From: Streptomonospora nanhaiensis
GTDB taxonomy: Bacteria > Actinomycetota > Actinomycetes > Streptosporangiales > Streptosporangiaceae
Assembly: GCF_026642255.1 (NCBI RefSeq)
Contig: NZ_CP113264.1
Location: forward strand, 1,054,001-1,118,000
Reading direction: 5' to 3'
DNA length: 64,000 nucleotides
The first letter of the stretch is position 1, and each line of letters opens with the position of its first letter. Positions 1-7,684 of the stretch are shown in pieces. A program made the translations under genes and the position numbers. The notes below the pieces were generated by a model. It saw only the letters and a program-made list of their open reading frames with translations, was not told the DNA's origin and made no database searches.

Positions 1-713
1 GCCCGGCGCAGCAGCGTCTCGGCGACCTCCACGTCCCCCGGGTTCGTCACCTTGATGTTGTCCTCCTCACCCGGCACGATCCGCACCTCCTCCCCGGGCA
101 GGTACCGCAGCACCACCCCGCAGTCGTCCGTGGCGACCAGCCCCGGGTCGGCCGTGGCCAGGGCGTAGGCGCGGCGCGCCACGCCCAGCCGGAACCCCTG
201 CGGGGTCTGCATGCGGCGCAGCTCCGAGCGCGGCGGCACCTGGGCGACGGCCTCGCCGCCGGTCCGGCCGGGGGCCACCCTGACGACCGTGTCGGCGCTG
301 GGCACCGCCACCCCGACGGCGCCCGCCTCTCCCAGCGCCGCGACGCACGCGGAGATCGTGGCGGGGCGCACGAGCGGCCGGGCCGCGTCGTGCAGCAGGG
401 CCAGGTCGGTGTCGGCCGCGCCCCCCATCGCGGAGAGGGCGGCGTACGAGGTGTCGGTGCGTGTCCCCCCGCCGGGGAGCACGGCGGTGACCTTGGCGAA
501 CCCCGCGGAGGCGACGATGTCCTCCACCCTCCCGACGTACTCCCGCACCATGAGGACCAGGATCTCGTCCACCTCCGGGCACGCCTCGAACGCGGCGACG
601 GAGTGCTCGATGATGGGCCGCCCCTCCAGGGGCAGCAGCTGCTTGGGGGAGGGGGCGCCCATACGGGAGCCGACCCCTCCGGCCAGAACCGCCGCGATCA
701 CACGCGGGCGCAT
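1..713 (-). CDS. IspD/TarI-type cytidylyltransferase (3' end cut by window)
   Basis: Transfers CMP from CTP to a polyol phosphate: 2-C-methyl-D-erythritol 4-phosphate in IspD, ribitol 5-phosphate in TarI. The start is the ATG at 713, preceded by GAGGTGG. The nucleotide-binding loop LAGGVGSRMG lies at residues 10-19 with Lys24 in PSPKQLLP. Further family motifs are LHDAARPLV, the TPQGFR block, and NIKVTNPGD near the visible end. About 237 codons are present against about 230 in the family, so only the last residues are missing unless a further domain is fused. Family membership is clear. Which substrate is used is not: divergence from tagG/tagH favours a teichoic-acid role (TarI-like), while the TPQGFR block is equally good for IspD. 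Confidence 0.85.
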   Translation of the reverse strand, partial: MRPRVIAAVLAGGVGSRMGAPSPKQLLPLEGRPIIEHSVAAFEACPEVDEILVLMVREYVGRVEDIVASAGFAKVTAVLPGGGTRTDTSYAALSAMGGAADTDLALLHDAARPLVRPATISACVAALGEAGAVGVAVPSADTVVRVAPGRTGGEAVAQVPPRSELRRMQTPQGFRLGVARRAYALATADPGLVATDDCGVVLRYLPGEEVRIVPGEEDNIKVTNPGDVEVAETLLRR

Positions 714-1277
714 GGCCCCACCTCTTCCGTCCACGGCTGGTGTCGCCGTTCCCTTGGCCGCACTCGCCGCGGCGCTCGTCACAGGGCCCGCCCGGGGGCG
801 CGTCCGGGGCCCGGCCGCCGCCGGCGGACCGCGCGGCAGGACGCGTCGGACCCTGCCGGCGTCCGTGTGCGCGGGGCCTTCGGCCTTCGCGGCCCCGGTC
901 GGCCGGGGCGCGTGCCCGGTTGTTCCCCGTAAAGGACATGATCTCCGCCCTCGGGCCGAGGCTAGCGGACCGCCGCGGCGACACGGGGCGTGACCGCGCG
1001 CACAGCCCGGAGGGGGAGGGCTGGTTGGCGCGGCCCGTCGTCCGCAGCGGTAACCTATGGACGCCTGTATGGCGTGCCCGGTCCAGACCTCCTCCGATGC
1101 GGTGGGAACCGGGCGCGGTCCGTGACATCCCCCGGTCGCCCGGACACGCTCCCCCGTTTCCGGCACACCCGGCGCGGGGTGGACCGCGCGTGTCGACCGG
1201 TGCGCACAGGCGAGACACGAACACGCCTGTCCGGCCACCTCGCTGACCGGACGAGAAAACAACCCTTGGAGGTGGCG
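714..1277. other. Divergent intergenic region between cytidylyltransferase and tagG
   Basis: This 564-bp gap separates the minus-strand cytidylyltransferase from plus-strand tagG and must hold both promoters. No convincing coding sequence was found; open frames across it lack a ribosome site and have no recognisable protein signature. A TAACCT hexamer near 1051 could be a -10 element but has no well-spaced -35, so I do not assign a promoter. Confidence 0.4.
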
Positions 1278-2111
1278 GTGGCGTCAAGGGCGCTGGCCGT
1301 CTGGGAGCACCGGAAGGTCGTCGGCCTCCTGGTCCGGCGCGACCTGAAGGTCAAGTACCAGCAGTCCGTACTGGGTTACGCGTGGACGATGTTGGAGCCC
1401 CTGGCTCTGACGATGGTCTACTACTTCGTCTTCGGGGTCATCCTCAGCGCTGATCGCGGCATGCCCCCGGAGGCTCAGGCCTACGGCGGCTTCGTGCTCT
1501 TCCTCGTGGCCGGGATCCTGCCGTGGACCACCTTCGGCGCGATCCTCAACGAGGCGCCGCGGGCGATGCTCACGCATTCCAAGCTGATCACCACGATGAA
1601 GGTGCCCCGGGAGATCTTCCCGATGGCCACGGTGGGCACGAAGTTCGTCGAGTACATCCTCACCTGGCCGGTGCTGCTGGTCTTCGTCTTCGCGCTGGGC
1701 GGCCACTTCACCCTCATGGGCCTGCTGGTCTGGCTGCCGCTCGCGGTGGTGCTGACGTTCGCGTTCGGGCTCGGCGTGACCCTGTTCCTGTCGGCGGTCA
1801 ACGTGCTGCTGCGCGACGTGGAGCGCCTCGTGCGGATCCTCAGCCGCCTGCTGTTCTACGGATCGGCGATCCTGTTCCCGGCCTCCATGGTCCTCAGCTC
1901 CGGCATCCCCGAGTGGCTGAAGACCCTCTACCAGCTCAACCCGCTGATGGGCATCTTCCAGATGCACCGCGCGGTGTGGTTCCCTGAGTTCGCGGAACTA
2001 ACCCCGAGCACCCTCGCGTTGACCTCTTCGGTGGTCGGTTCGATCCTGATGCTCATCATCGGATACTGGACGTTCCGCCGCCTGGAGATGTCCGTCCTGA
2101 AGGAGTTGTGA
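1278..2111 (+). CDS. tagG: Teichoic-acid-type ABC exporter permease
   Basis: Membrane subunit of an ABC-2 exporter that flips lipid-linked wall polymer across the cytoplasmic membrane. The 277-residue protein begins at GTG 1278, chosen because GGAGG (1268-1272) sits 5 nt upstream; longer frames to 990 have no signal. The N-terminal block RRDLKVKYQQSVLGYAW is the amphipathic interface segment typical of TagG/RfbA permeases, followed by about six hydrophobic helices and a cytoplasmic C-terminus. The TGA overlaps the ATG of tagH, so the two are translationally coupled. O-antigen-type export is possible in principle, but the polyol-phosphate genes downstream favour a teichoic-type polymer. Confidence 0.9.
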   Translation: MASRALAVWEHRKVVGLLVRRDLKVKYQQSVLGYAWTMLEPLALTMVYYFVFGVILSADRGMPPEAQAYGGFVLFLVAGILPWTTFGAILNEAPRAMLTHSKLITTMKVPREIFPMATVGTKFVEYILTWPVLLVFVFALGGHFTLMGLLVWLPLAVVLTFAFGLGVTLFLSAVNVLLRDVERLVRILSRLLFYGSAILFPASMVLSSGIPEWLKTLYQLNPLMGIFQMHRAVWFPEFAELTPSTLALTSSVVGSILMLIIGYWTFRRLEMSVLKEL

Positions 2112-3007
2112 TGGCGCAGACCGACTACGGCGCCGGGCTGACCAGTGGGCCGGTCATCGAGGCCAAGGGACTCGGCGTCAAGTTCGCCGTGAACCGCCGC
2201 CGCAAGCGCAGCTTGCGCGAGATGTTCATCCACGGCACCAAGCGCGACCCCAACGCCGAGGGCGACGAGTTCTGGCCGCTGCGGGACGTGGCGTTCGAGA
2301 TCAACCGGGGCGAGTGCGTCGGCATCGTCGGCAAGAACGGCACGGGCAAGTCCACGCTGCTCAAGCTCATCGCCGGGGTCCTGATGCCCGACGAGGGCGA
2401 GGTGCACGTCCACGGCAAGGTCGCGCCGCTCCTGGAGCTGCGGGCCGGGTTCAACGACAACCTGACCGGCCGCGAGAACGTGTACCTGGTCGGGTCCCTG
2501 CACGGGATGACCGAGAAGCAGATCGACGAGCGCTTCGACGAGATCGTCGACTTCGCCGAGATCAAGTCGAAGTTCATCGACACCCCGGTGCGGCACTACT
2601 CCAGCGGCATGAAGGTGCGCCTCGGGTTCGCGCTGATCTCGCAGCTGGAGCACCCGATCATGCTGGTCGACGAGGTCCTCGCGGTCGGCGACAAGGCCTT
2701 CAAGCGCAAGTGCTACGAGGCCATCGACCGGATGCTGGCCAACCAGCGGACGATGGTGCTCGTCTCGCACAGCGAGAGGGACCTGCGCCGGTTCTGCAAC
2801 CGCGGCCTGTACGTCAAGGGCGGCGGGCTCGCCCTGGACACCGACATCGACGCCGCCCTGGCCGCGTACGAGGAGGACACCAAGGCCGAGATCGCCGAGC
2901 GCAAGAAGCGCGACGCCGCGAAGAAGAAGCGCGCGGAGGAGGCCGAGAAGCAGATCGACGACCGGGAGTCCGGCGAGGACGGGGCCGACGGCGGCAGGAC
3001 CGCCTGA
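2111..3007 (+). CDS. tagH: Teichoic-acid-type ABC exporter ATPase
   Basis: ATP-hydrolysing partner of the TagG permease. Of 298 residues, Walker A GKNGTGKST is at 74-82, the ABC signature YSSGMKVRL at 163-171, Walker B IMLVDE at 183-188 and the switch His at 220. The N-terminal insertion around FIHGTKRDP (39-48) is characteristic of polysaccharide-export ATPases. There is no large carbohydrate-binding C-terminal domain; instead a charged, probably helical tail (about 255-298) rich in Lys/Glu/Ala ends the protein. The ATG at 2111 overlaps the tagG stop; an adjacent GTG at 2108 is a less likely start. Confidence 0.92.
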   Translation: MAQTDYGAGLTSGPVIEAKGLGVKFAVNRRRKRSLREMFIHGTKRDPNAEGDEFWPLRDVAFEINRGECVGIVGKNGTGKSTLLKLIAGVLMPDEGEVHVHGKVAPLLELRAGFNDNLTGRENVYLVGSLHGMTEKQIDERFDEIVDFAEIKSKFIDTPVRHYSSGMKVRLGFALISQLEHPIMLVDEVLAVGDKAFKRKCYEAIDRMLANQRTMVLVSHSERDLRRFCNRGLYVKGGGLALDTDIDAALAAYEEDTKAEIAERKKRDAAKKKRAEEAEKQIDDRESGEDGADGGRTA

Positions 3008-3087
3008 GCGCGGGTCCGCCCCGCCGACAGGCCCGTCCCGGAAGGCCGTGGTGCGCATCGCCGGTGTGTTCCGGCGGTGCGCACGTT

Positions 3088-3129
3088 CCTTTCCGGGGCC
3101 CGGCCTTTCCGGGGCCCGGACGAAAGGCC
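3088..3129 (+). terminator. 16-bp duplication and hairpin downstream of tagH
   Basis: The 16-mer CCTTTCCGGGGCCCGG occurs twice back to back (3088-3103 and 3104-3119). The second copy contributes GGCCTTTC (3102-3109), which pairs perfectly with GAAAGGCC (3122-3129). The hairpin is 80 bp past the tagH stop and could terminate the tagGH transcript; no T-tract follows. Confidence 0.4.
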
Positions 3130-3235
3130 TCTGCGGGGCCGGACCCCGGCTTAGCGGACACAAGGTGCGTGTCAGTGTTTGATTGACTACGCACCGTAGG
3201 CGACGGTGTCACTCACCAAGTGTGGGAGGGCACCC

Positions 3236-4204
3236 ATGGTCTACGGCACGCTGGCGCGGTCGGCCGCGCGGATGTTGGAACGCAGACACGTCACCCGGGC
3301 CGGGGTGACCAGGATCGGCGTCGTCGGGGCGGTCGGCGCCGCGGTCTGGTTCTCCCGGGCCGACACGGTCGGCGGCCTGGCCGGGTCGGCCTTCCTGGCG
3401 GCGGTCCTGTTCTGCGACGCCGTCCGCGCGCGCATGCGGGCCGACCGCGGGGACGCCCTCACCCTGTGGCTGGCGGCGATGCTGTCGCAGCTGCGGGAGT
3501 GCGTGGTCTACCTGGGCCTGGCCGCCGGCGCCGTCCTGGCGGGCCTCGGGGGCGCGTGGGGCTGGGCGGCGGGCGCGCTCGTCGCACTGGCCCTGCGGGA
3601 CTCGCTCCTGGCGGCCCACGAGGCCCCGGTCGCGGCCTCTCCGGGGCGGAACGTGAAACCCGCCCCGCTGTCCTCCCAGGGGCGCGCTGGCGGCCTCCTG
3701 GGTGGATTCGCGCCCTGCTGTCCCACCCGTCCCCCGCGCGACAGCGACCCCGGGCTGACGAGCCGGCTGCTCGGCGCCGCGGCCCCGGGGCCCCGTTCGC
3801 CCGGACCCCGTTCGCCCGGGGCCCGCGGCCGGGTCCCGGGGGCGGGCCCCGACGGCGCGGCCGCCGCGGGGGTCCGGCTCGACGGGGTCCCGCCCCGGCC
3901 GCGTGAGGCCGAACCCGCCGGGTACCGCACGGCCGGGGCCGGCCCCCGCCGCGCCCCCGGCGCGGGGGAGGGCGCGGGCCGCGGAGCGCCGGACGCCCGG
4001 ACCGGGGCCCTCCGGCCGGACCCGGCGCCGACCGCCCCGGCCCGGCGGCTCACCGCCTTCTCCCAGCCGACGCGCTTCCTGGTGATCGCGGTGACCGCCA
4101 CGGTCTGGGACGCGCGGGTCGCCTTCGTCACCCTCATCGTGGGCTGCGCGATCGCCGTCACCGGGGAACTCGTCGACCCCACCGCGCGCGGGGTGCGCCG
4201 GTGA
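3236..4204 (+). CDS. Degenerate CDP-alcohol phosphotransferase-like membrane protein
   Basis: A 322-residue protein with hydrophobic helices at about 22-38, 46-60, 88-125 and near the C-terminus, starting at ATG 3236 behind GGGAGGG. Residues 58-88 align by eye with the CDP-alcohol phosphotransferase motif (DxxDGxxAR, then GxxxDxxxD): Asp61, Ala65 and Arg66 remain, but the first Asp is Leu58, the motif Gly is Thr76, and the last two acids are Ala80 and Ser84. Catalysis is therefore not expected. A long Pro/Arg/Ala-rich low-complexity stretch (about 133-270) separates this from a C-terminal helix pair. The gene overlaps the next one by 4 nt, and the two may be halves of one larger DUF5941-type protein. 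Assignment rests on motif reading and gene context. Confidence 0.55.
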   Translation: MVYGTLARSAARMLERRHVTRAGVTRIGVVGAVGAAVWFSRADTVGGLAGSAFLAAVLFCDAVRARMRADRGDALTLWLAAMLSQLRECVVYLGLAAGAVLAGLGGAWGWAAGALVALALRDSLLAAHEAPVAASPGRNVKPAPLSSQGRAGGLLGGFAPCCPTRPPRDSDPGLTSRLLGAAAPGPRSPGPRSPGARGRVPGAGPDGAAAAGVRLDGVPPRPREAEPAGYRTAGAGPRRAPGAGEGAGRGAPDARTGALRPDPAPTAPARRLTAFSQPTRFLVIAVTATVWDARVAFVTLIVGCAIAVTGELVDPTARGVRR

Positions 4205-4950
4205 GCCGGGTCGGGGCGGGCGCGACCGGGGCGCACACCGGGGGAGGGCGTGTCCCCACCGCTCCGGACCTGCGATTTCTCCGTGATGACGGTCACATGT
4301 CGTACCTGCTGGGCCGGATCGCGCCGGGTGCCGTACCTCCCCTGCTGCCCGCGCTCGCCGGGGCGCTGGTCGTCGGAACACTCCTCGTGGCAGACCGAGG
4401 ACACTTGGCAGGCATTACCCTGTTCGCACCGGTCGCTGCCCTGCTACTGTCCGGACTGACCTCCGGCCACCCCCACGACGGACGGTCCGACTGGCTCGTA
4501 CCACCCGTCCTCCGTGCCACCGAGTACACCTTTCTGGCGGTGCTGGGACTGGCGTCCGGCGTACCAGGTCCCCTGGTGTTCGTACTCTTGGTGGCAGTCG
4601 TCTGCCACCATCGCGACGACGTGGCACGCCCCATGGCCGGCACGGCCAGACCGGCGTGGGTGCGCGGCGCGGCACTCGGGTGGGACGGCCGCATGCTCGC
4701 CGTCGCCGCCGGGGGCGCGCTCCACGCGCTCACCCCCGCCTACGGCATACTCGCCGGATACCTGGCGGTGCTGCTCGTGCGGGAGTCCGTGCGCACCTGG
4801 AGTGCGACACCGGTGACCGACGTGCTCACCAGGACCACCGCTCCCCCCGGCGGTGGCGACACGGGCCCTGGAGATCCCCGGATCTCCCGACCCGGCAGCG
4901 GAGACGGAGACGGGGGCCAACCGGCCGCCGGAACGAACGGGGAGGCGTGA
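4201..4950 (+). CDS. DUF5941-like polytopic membrane protein
   Basis: A 249-residue protein beginning at the GTG that overlaps the preceding stop (GTGA, 4201-4204); an internal ATG at 4297 is an alternative. It has several hydrophobic helices (roughly 37-55, 63-80, 100-128 and 158-192) linked by conserved-looking stretches such as DWLVPPVLRATEY and GWDGRMLAV, then a Gly/Pro-rich polar tail. From memory these blocks match the C-terminal domain (DUF5941) of actinobacterial proteins that also carry a CDP-alcohol phosphotransferase domain. Biochemical function is unknown; the tight neighbourhood with NTP transferase, G1P dehydrogenase and CDP-alcohol phosphotransferase points to membrane assembly of a polyol-phosphate product. 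Confidence 0.55.
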   Translation: MSRVGAGATGAHTGGGRVPTAPDLRFLRDDGHMSYLLGRIAPGAVPPLLPALAGALVVGTLLVADRGHLAGITLFAPVAALLLSGLTSGHPHDGRSDWLVPPVLRATEYTFLAVLGLASGVPGPLVFVLLVAVVCHHRDDVARPMAGTARPAWVRGAALGWDGRMLAVAAGGALHALTPAYGILAGYLAVLLVRESVRTWSATPVTDVLTRTTAPPGGGDTGPGDPRISRPGSGDGDGGQPAAGTNGEA

Positions 4951-4983
4951 CAGCCTCCCCGACACAAGGAGGAACACGCCCTC

Positions 4984-5715
4984 ATGCTCGGAATGGTTCT
5001 CGCCGCAGGCGCGGGGCGCCGGCTGCGTCCTTACACCGACACCCTGCCCAAGGCCCTGGTGCCAGTCGACGGCGAGACGACCATCATGGACATCTCGCTG
5101 CGCAACCTGGCGGCGGCCGGGCTCACCGACGTCGTCGTCGTGGTCGGCTACCGCGCGGAGGCCGTCGAGGCGCGCAAGGAGGCCCTGGAGGAGCGCCACG
5201 GCGTCAAGCTCACCCTCAGCTACAACGACAAGGCCGAGGAGTGGAACAACGCCTACTCCCTGTGGACCGCGCGCGAGTTCTTCTCCGAGGGCGTCCTCCT
5301 GGTCAACGGCGACACCGTCCACCCGGTGAGCGTCGAGGAAACGCTACTCGCCGCCCGGGGACCTGAGCTCCTCCTCGCGGTGGACAACGTGAAAAGCCTC
5401 GCCGACGAGGAGATGAAGGTGACCCTCGACGAGGACGGCCACCTCAGGAACATCACCAAGCTCATGGACCCGGCCACCGCCGCCGGCGAGTACATCGGCG
5501 CCACCCTCATCGAGGGGTCCCTGGCCCCCCGCCTCGCCGACGCCCTCAAGGCCACCTGGGAGCGCGACCCGCAGCTCTACTACGAGGACGGCTACCAGGA
5601 GCTGGTCGACCGGGGCGAGAAGGTCGCCGTGGCGCCCATCGGCGAGGTGGACTGGGTCGAGGTCGACAACCACGACGACCTCGCCAAGGCCAGGGAGATC
5701 GCGTGCCGCTACTAG
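4984..5715 (+). CDS. LicC-like nucleotidyltransferase (NTP transferase family)
   Basis: A 243-residue single-domain nucleotidyltransferase with the pyrophosphorylase fold. LAAGAGRRLRPYT at 6-18 followed by LPKALVPV is the nucleotide-binding signature, and LLVNGDTV (about residue 105) carries the metal-binding Asp. Length and motif pattern fit the LicC/phosphocholine-cytidylyltransferase-like group rather than the longer glucose-1-phosphate enzymes. The start is ATG 4984 with AAGGAGG upstream. The stop lies 13 nt inside the next gene (G1P dehydrogenase), and a CDP-alcohol phosphotransferase follows, so I infer that it makes a CDP-polyol, perhaps CDP-glycerol from sn-glycerol 1-phosphate. Substrate is not visible in the sequence. 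Confidence 0.8.
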   Translation: MLGMVLAAGAGRRLRPYTDTLPKALVPVDGETTIMDISLRNLAAAGLTDVVVVVGYRAEAVEARKEALEERHGVKLTLSYNDKAEEWNNAYSLWTAREFFSEGVLLVNGDTVHPVSVEETLLAARGPELLLAVDNVKSLADEEMKVTLDEDGHLRNITKLMDPATAAGEYIGATLIEGSLAPRLADALKATWERDPQLYYEDGYQELVDRGEKVAVAPIGEVDWVEVDNHDDLAKAREIACRY

Positions 5716-6770
5716 CCCGAATGCTCCCCTCCCCGCTGGCGATCGACGTGCGGCGGGGGGCGGTCTCCTCCCTCGGGACGCTGCTCGCCGACCGGCGGAT
5801 CGCCACCGAGGGCCGCATCGCCGTGGCCGTCGGCCCGGGGCAGGGCGCGCAGATCGCCGCCGACCTGGACCTGCCCAACTGCGAGGTCTTCCACGTCGAG
5901 GAGGGCACCGTCGACGCCGCCAACGAGCTGGGCAAGAAGCTCCGCTCCGGCGCGTACGAGGCGGTCGCGGGCATCGGCGGCGGCAAGACCATCGACGTCA
6001 CCAAGTTCGCCGCGACCATGGCGGGCATCCCCATGGTGGCCGTGGCCACCAACCTCGCCCACGACGGCATCGCCTCCCCCGTCAGCTCCCTGGAGCACGA
6101 GGGCGGCAAGCCGTCCATCGGCGTCACCATGCCCATCGCCGTCGTCATCGACGTCGACTACGTCCGCGCGGCCCCCCCGCACCTGGTGCGCTCGGGCATC
6201 GGCGACGTGGTCAGCAACATCTCGGCCATCGAGGACTGGGAGCTGGCCGGCCGCGTCAACGGCGAACCCGTGGACGGCATGGCCGTCACCTTCGCCCGGG
6301 TCGCGGCCGAGGCGGTCCTGCACCGCCCCGACTCGGTGGAGTCCGACGCGTTCCTCACCGTGCTCGCCGAGGGCCTCGTGCTCTCCGGGATGGCCATGTC
6401 GGTCGCCGGGTCCAGCAGGCCCGCCAGCGGCGCGTGCCACGAGATCCTGCACGCGGTCACCCAGCTCCACCCGGGTGTCAGCAACCACGGCGAGCTCGCC
6501 GGACTGGGCGCGCTCTACGCGTCCTTCCTGCGGGTGCGGCACCTGGGCTGGTCGGAGTCGCGGATGAACGAGATCCGCGACTGCCTGATCCGCCACGAAC
6601 TGCCCGTCGTCCCCTCGGACGTCGGCCTCGACGAGGCGGCGTTCGCGCGGGCGGTGGCCCATGCGCCGGACACCCGGCCGGGTCGGTTCACCATCCTGGA
6701 ACACCTGAACCTCTCCGAGGACGAGATCGGACGGAGCGTCAAGGACTATGTCGAAGCCGTCGGTCGCTGA
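5703..6770 (+). CDS. sn-glycerol-1-phosphate dehydrogenase family protein
   Basis: Iron-containing alcohol-dehydrogenase superfamily, glycerol-1-phosphate dehydrogenase (EgsA/AraM-like) branch, which reduces dihydroxyacetone phosphate to sn-glycerol 1-phosphate with NAD(P)H. In 355 residues the dinucleotide motif GGGKTIDV is at 92-99, the branch signature HDGIASPVSS at 120-129, and putative metal ligands are Asp168, His246 (in CHEILH) and His262 (in SNHGE). The GTG start at 5703 overlaps the preceding gene by 13 nt and has AGGGAG upstream. It overlaps the next gene by 23 nt. G1P is the archaeal-handed glycerol phosphate, rare in bacteria, which makes the cassette notable. Confidence 0.85.
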   Translation: MPLLARMLPSPLAIDVRRGAVSSLGTLLADRRIATEGRIAVAVGPGQGAQIAADLDLPNCEVFHVEEGTVDAANELGKKLRSGAYEAVAGIGGGKTIDVTKFAATMAGIPMVAVATNLAHDGIASPVSSLEHEGGKPSIGVTMPIAVVIDVDYVRAAPPHLVRSGIGDVVSNISAIEDWELAGRVNGEPVDGMAVTFARVAAEAVLHRPDSVESDAFLTVLAEGLVLSGMAMSVAGSSRPASGACHEILHAVTQLHPGVSNHGELAGLGALYASFLRVRHLGWSESRMNEIRDCLIRHELPVVPSDVGLDEAAFARAVAHAPDTRPGRFTILEHLNLSEDEIGRSVKDYVEAVGR

Positions 6771-7518
6771 GGTCCGAGCAGGGGGCCAGCCCGCCGGCAT
6801 CAAGGAGCGGACCAACGAGGAGCACTGGGCCGGCCGCCTCTACATGCGGGACATCTCCCCGTACCTGACGACGTTCTTCGTCCGGCTGCGCGTCCCGCCC
6901 AACCCCATCACCTACCTGATGATGGCGTTCGGGGTCCTGTCCGGGGTGGTCGTCGCGTTCGGCGGACTGTGGTCGGCCGTCCTCGCGGCGGTGTTCATCC
7001 AGGTCTACCTCCTGCTGGACTGCTCCGACGGCGAGGTGGCCAGGTACACCGGGCGCACCAGCGTCGCGGGGATCTACCTGGACCGGATCGGGCACTACGT
7101 GTCCGAGATCGCGCTCCTCATCGGCCTGGGCATCCGCGCCCAGGGCGAGTGGGAGGCGGGCGGCTGGGTGATCCTGGGCATGGCCGCGGCGATCGGCGTC
7201 GCCCTGATCAAGGCCGAGACCGACAACGTCGTGGTGGCCCGAGCCAAGGCCGGGCTGCCCGAGAAGGTCTCGGACGAGGCGATGCGGCCGCGCTCCTCCG
7301 GGCTGGGCCTGGCGCGCCGCCTGGCCTCCGCCCTCAAGGTCCACCGGCTCATCCAGGCGGTGGAGCTGTCCCTGATCATCGTGGCGGCCGCCGTGGTGGA
7401 CGCCTTCCTCGGCGACCTGGCCGCCACCCGCTTCCTGGTGGCGGCGTGCGCGTTCGTGGCCGTGGTGATGAGCTTCGCCCACTTCGTGAGCGTCCTCGCC
7501 TCCCGGCGCCTGGAGTGA
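6748..7518 (+). CDS. CDP-alcohol phosphotransferase
   Basis: Integral membrane enzyme that moves a phospho-alcohol from a CDP-alcohol to an acceptor hydroxyl. The motif in this 256-residue protein is Asp91, Asp94-Gly95, Ala98-Arg99, then after exactly eight residues Gly108 and Asp112, but the fourth acidic position is His116 (sequence LDRIGHY). In characterised relatives that last Asp is the proposed catalytic base. Hydrophobic helices flank the motif and two more lie near 175-200 and 220-245. The ATG at 6748 lies 23 nt inside the dehydrogenase gene. With the NTP transferase and G1P dehydrogenase it would complete a route from DHAP through CDP-glycerol to a membrane-bound product. Confidence 0.85.
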   Translation: MSKPSVAEVRAGGQPAGIKERTNEEHWAGRLYMRDISPYLTTFFVRLRVPPNPITYLMMAFGVLSGVVVAFGGLWSAVLAAVFIQVYLLLDCSDGEVARYTGRTSVAGIYLDRIGHYVSEIALLIGLGIRAQGEWEAGGWVILGMAAAIGVALIKAETDNVVVARAKAGLPEKVSDEAMRPRSSGLGLARRLASALKVHRLIQAVELSLIIVAAAVVDAFLGDLAATRFLVAACAFVAVVMSFAHFVSVLASRRLE

Positions 7519-7553
7519 ACCGCCGGCCGCCGCGCCGGTGAGCCGCCCCTCCC

Positions 7554-7610
7554 ACGGGGCCGCGGTCGGGTACCCCGTCCACGGCCCCGTACACCTCCCT
7601 TTTATTCTTT
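7554..7610 (+). terminator. Intrinsic terminator after the polyol-phosphate cassette
   Basis: ACGGGGCCG (7554-7562) pairs with CGGCCCCGT (7582-7590) across a 19-nt loop and is followed by a T-rich stretch ending CTTTTATTCTTT, unusual in this GC-rich window. It lies 36 bp after the CDP-alcohol phosphotransferase stop. Confidence 0.6.
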
Positions 7611-7684
7611 CGTTAGTCTGTTTCTGCGAATGTTGGCGGGTGTCCACCTGCCAGCAGCATGTCGTCCACTGAACGGTCGCAAAC

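Noticed and set aside
990..1277. N-terminal extension of TagG to 990.
   Set aside because: Arg/Pro-rich, not part of the permease family; GTG 1278 has GGAGG.
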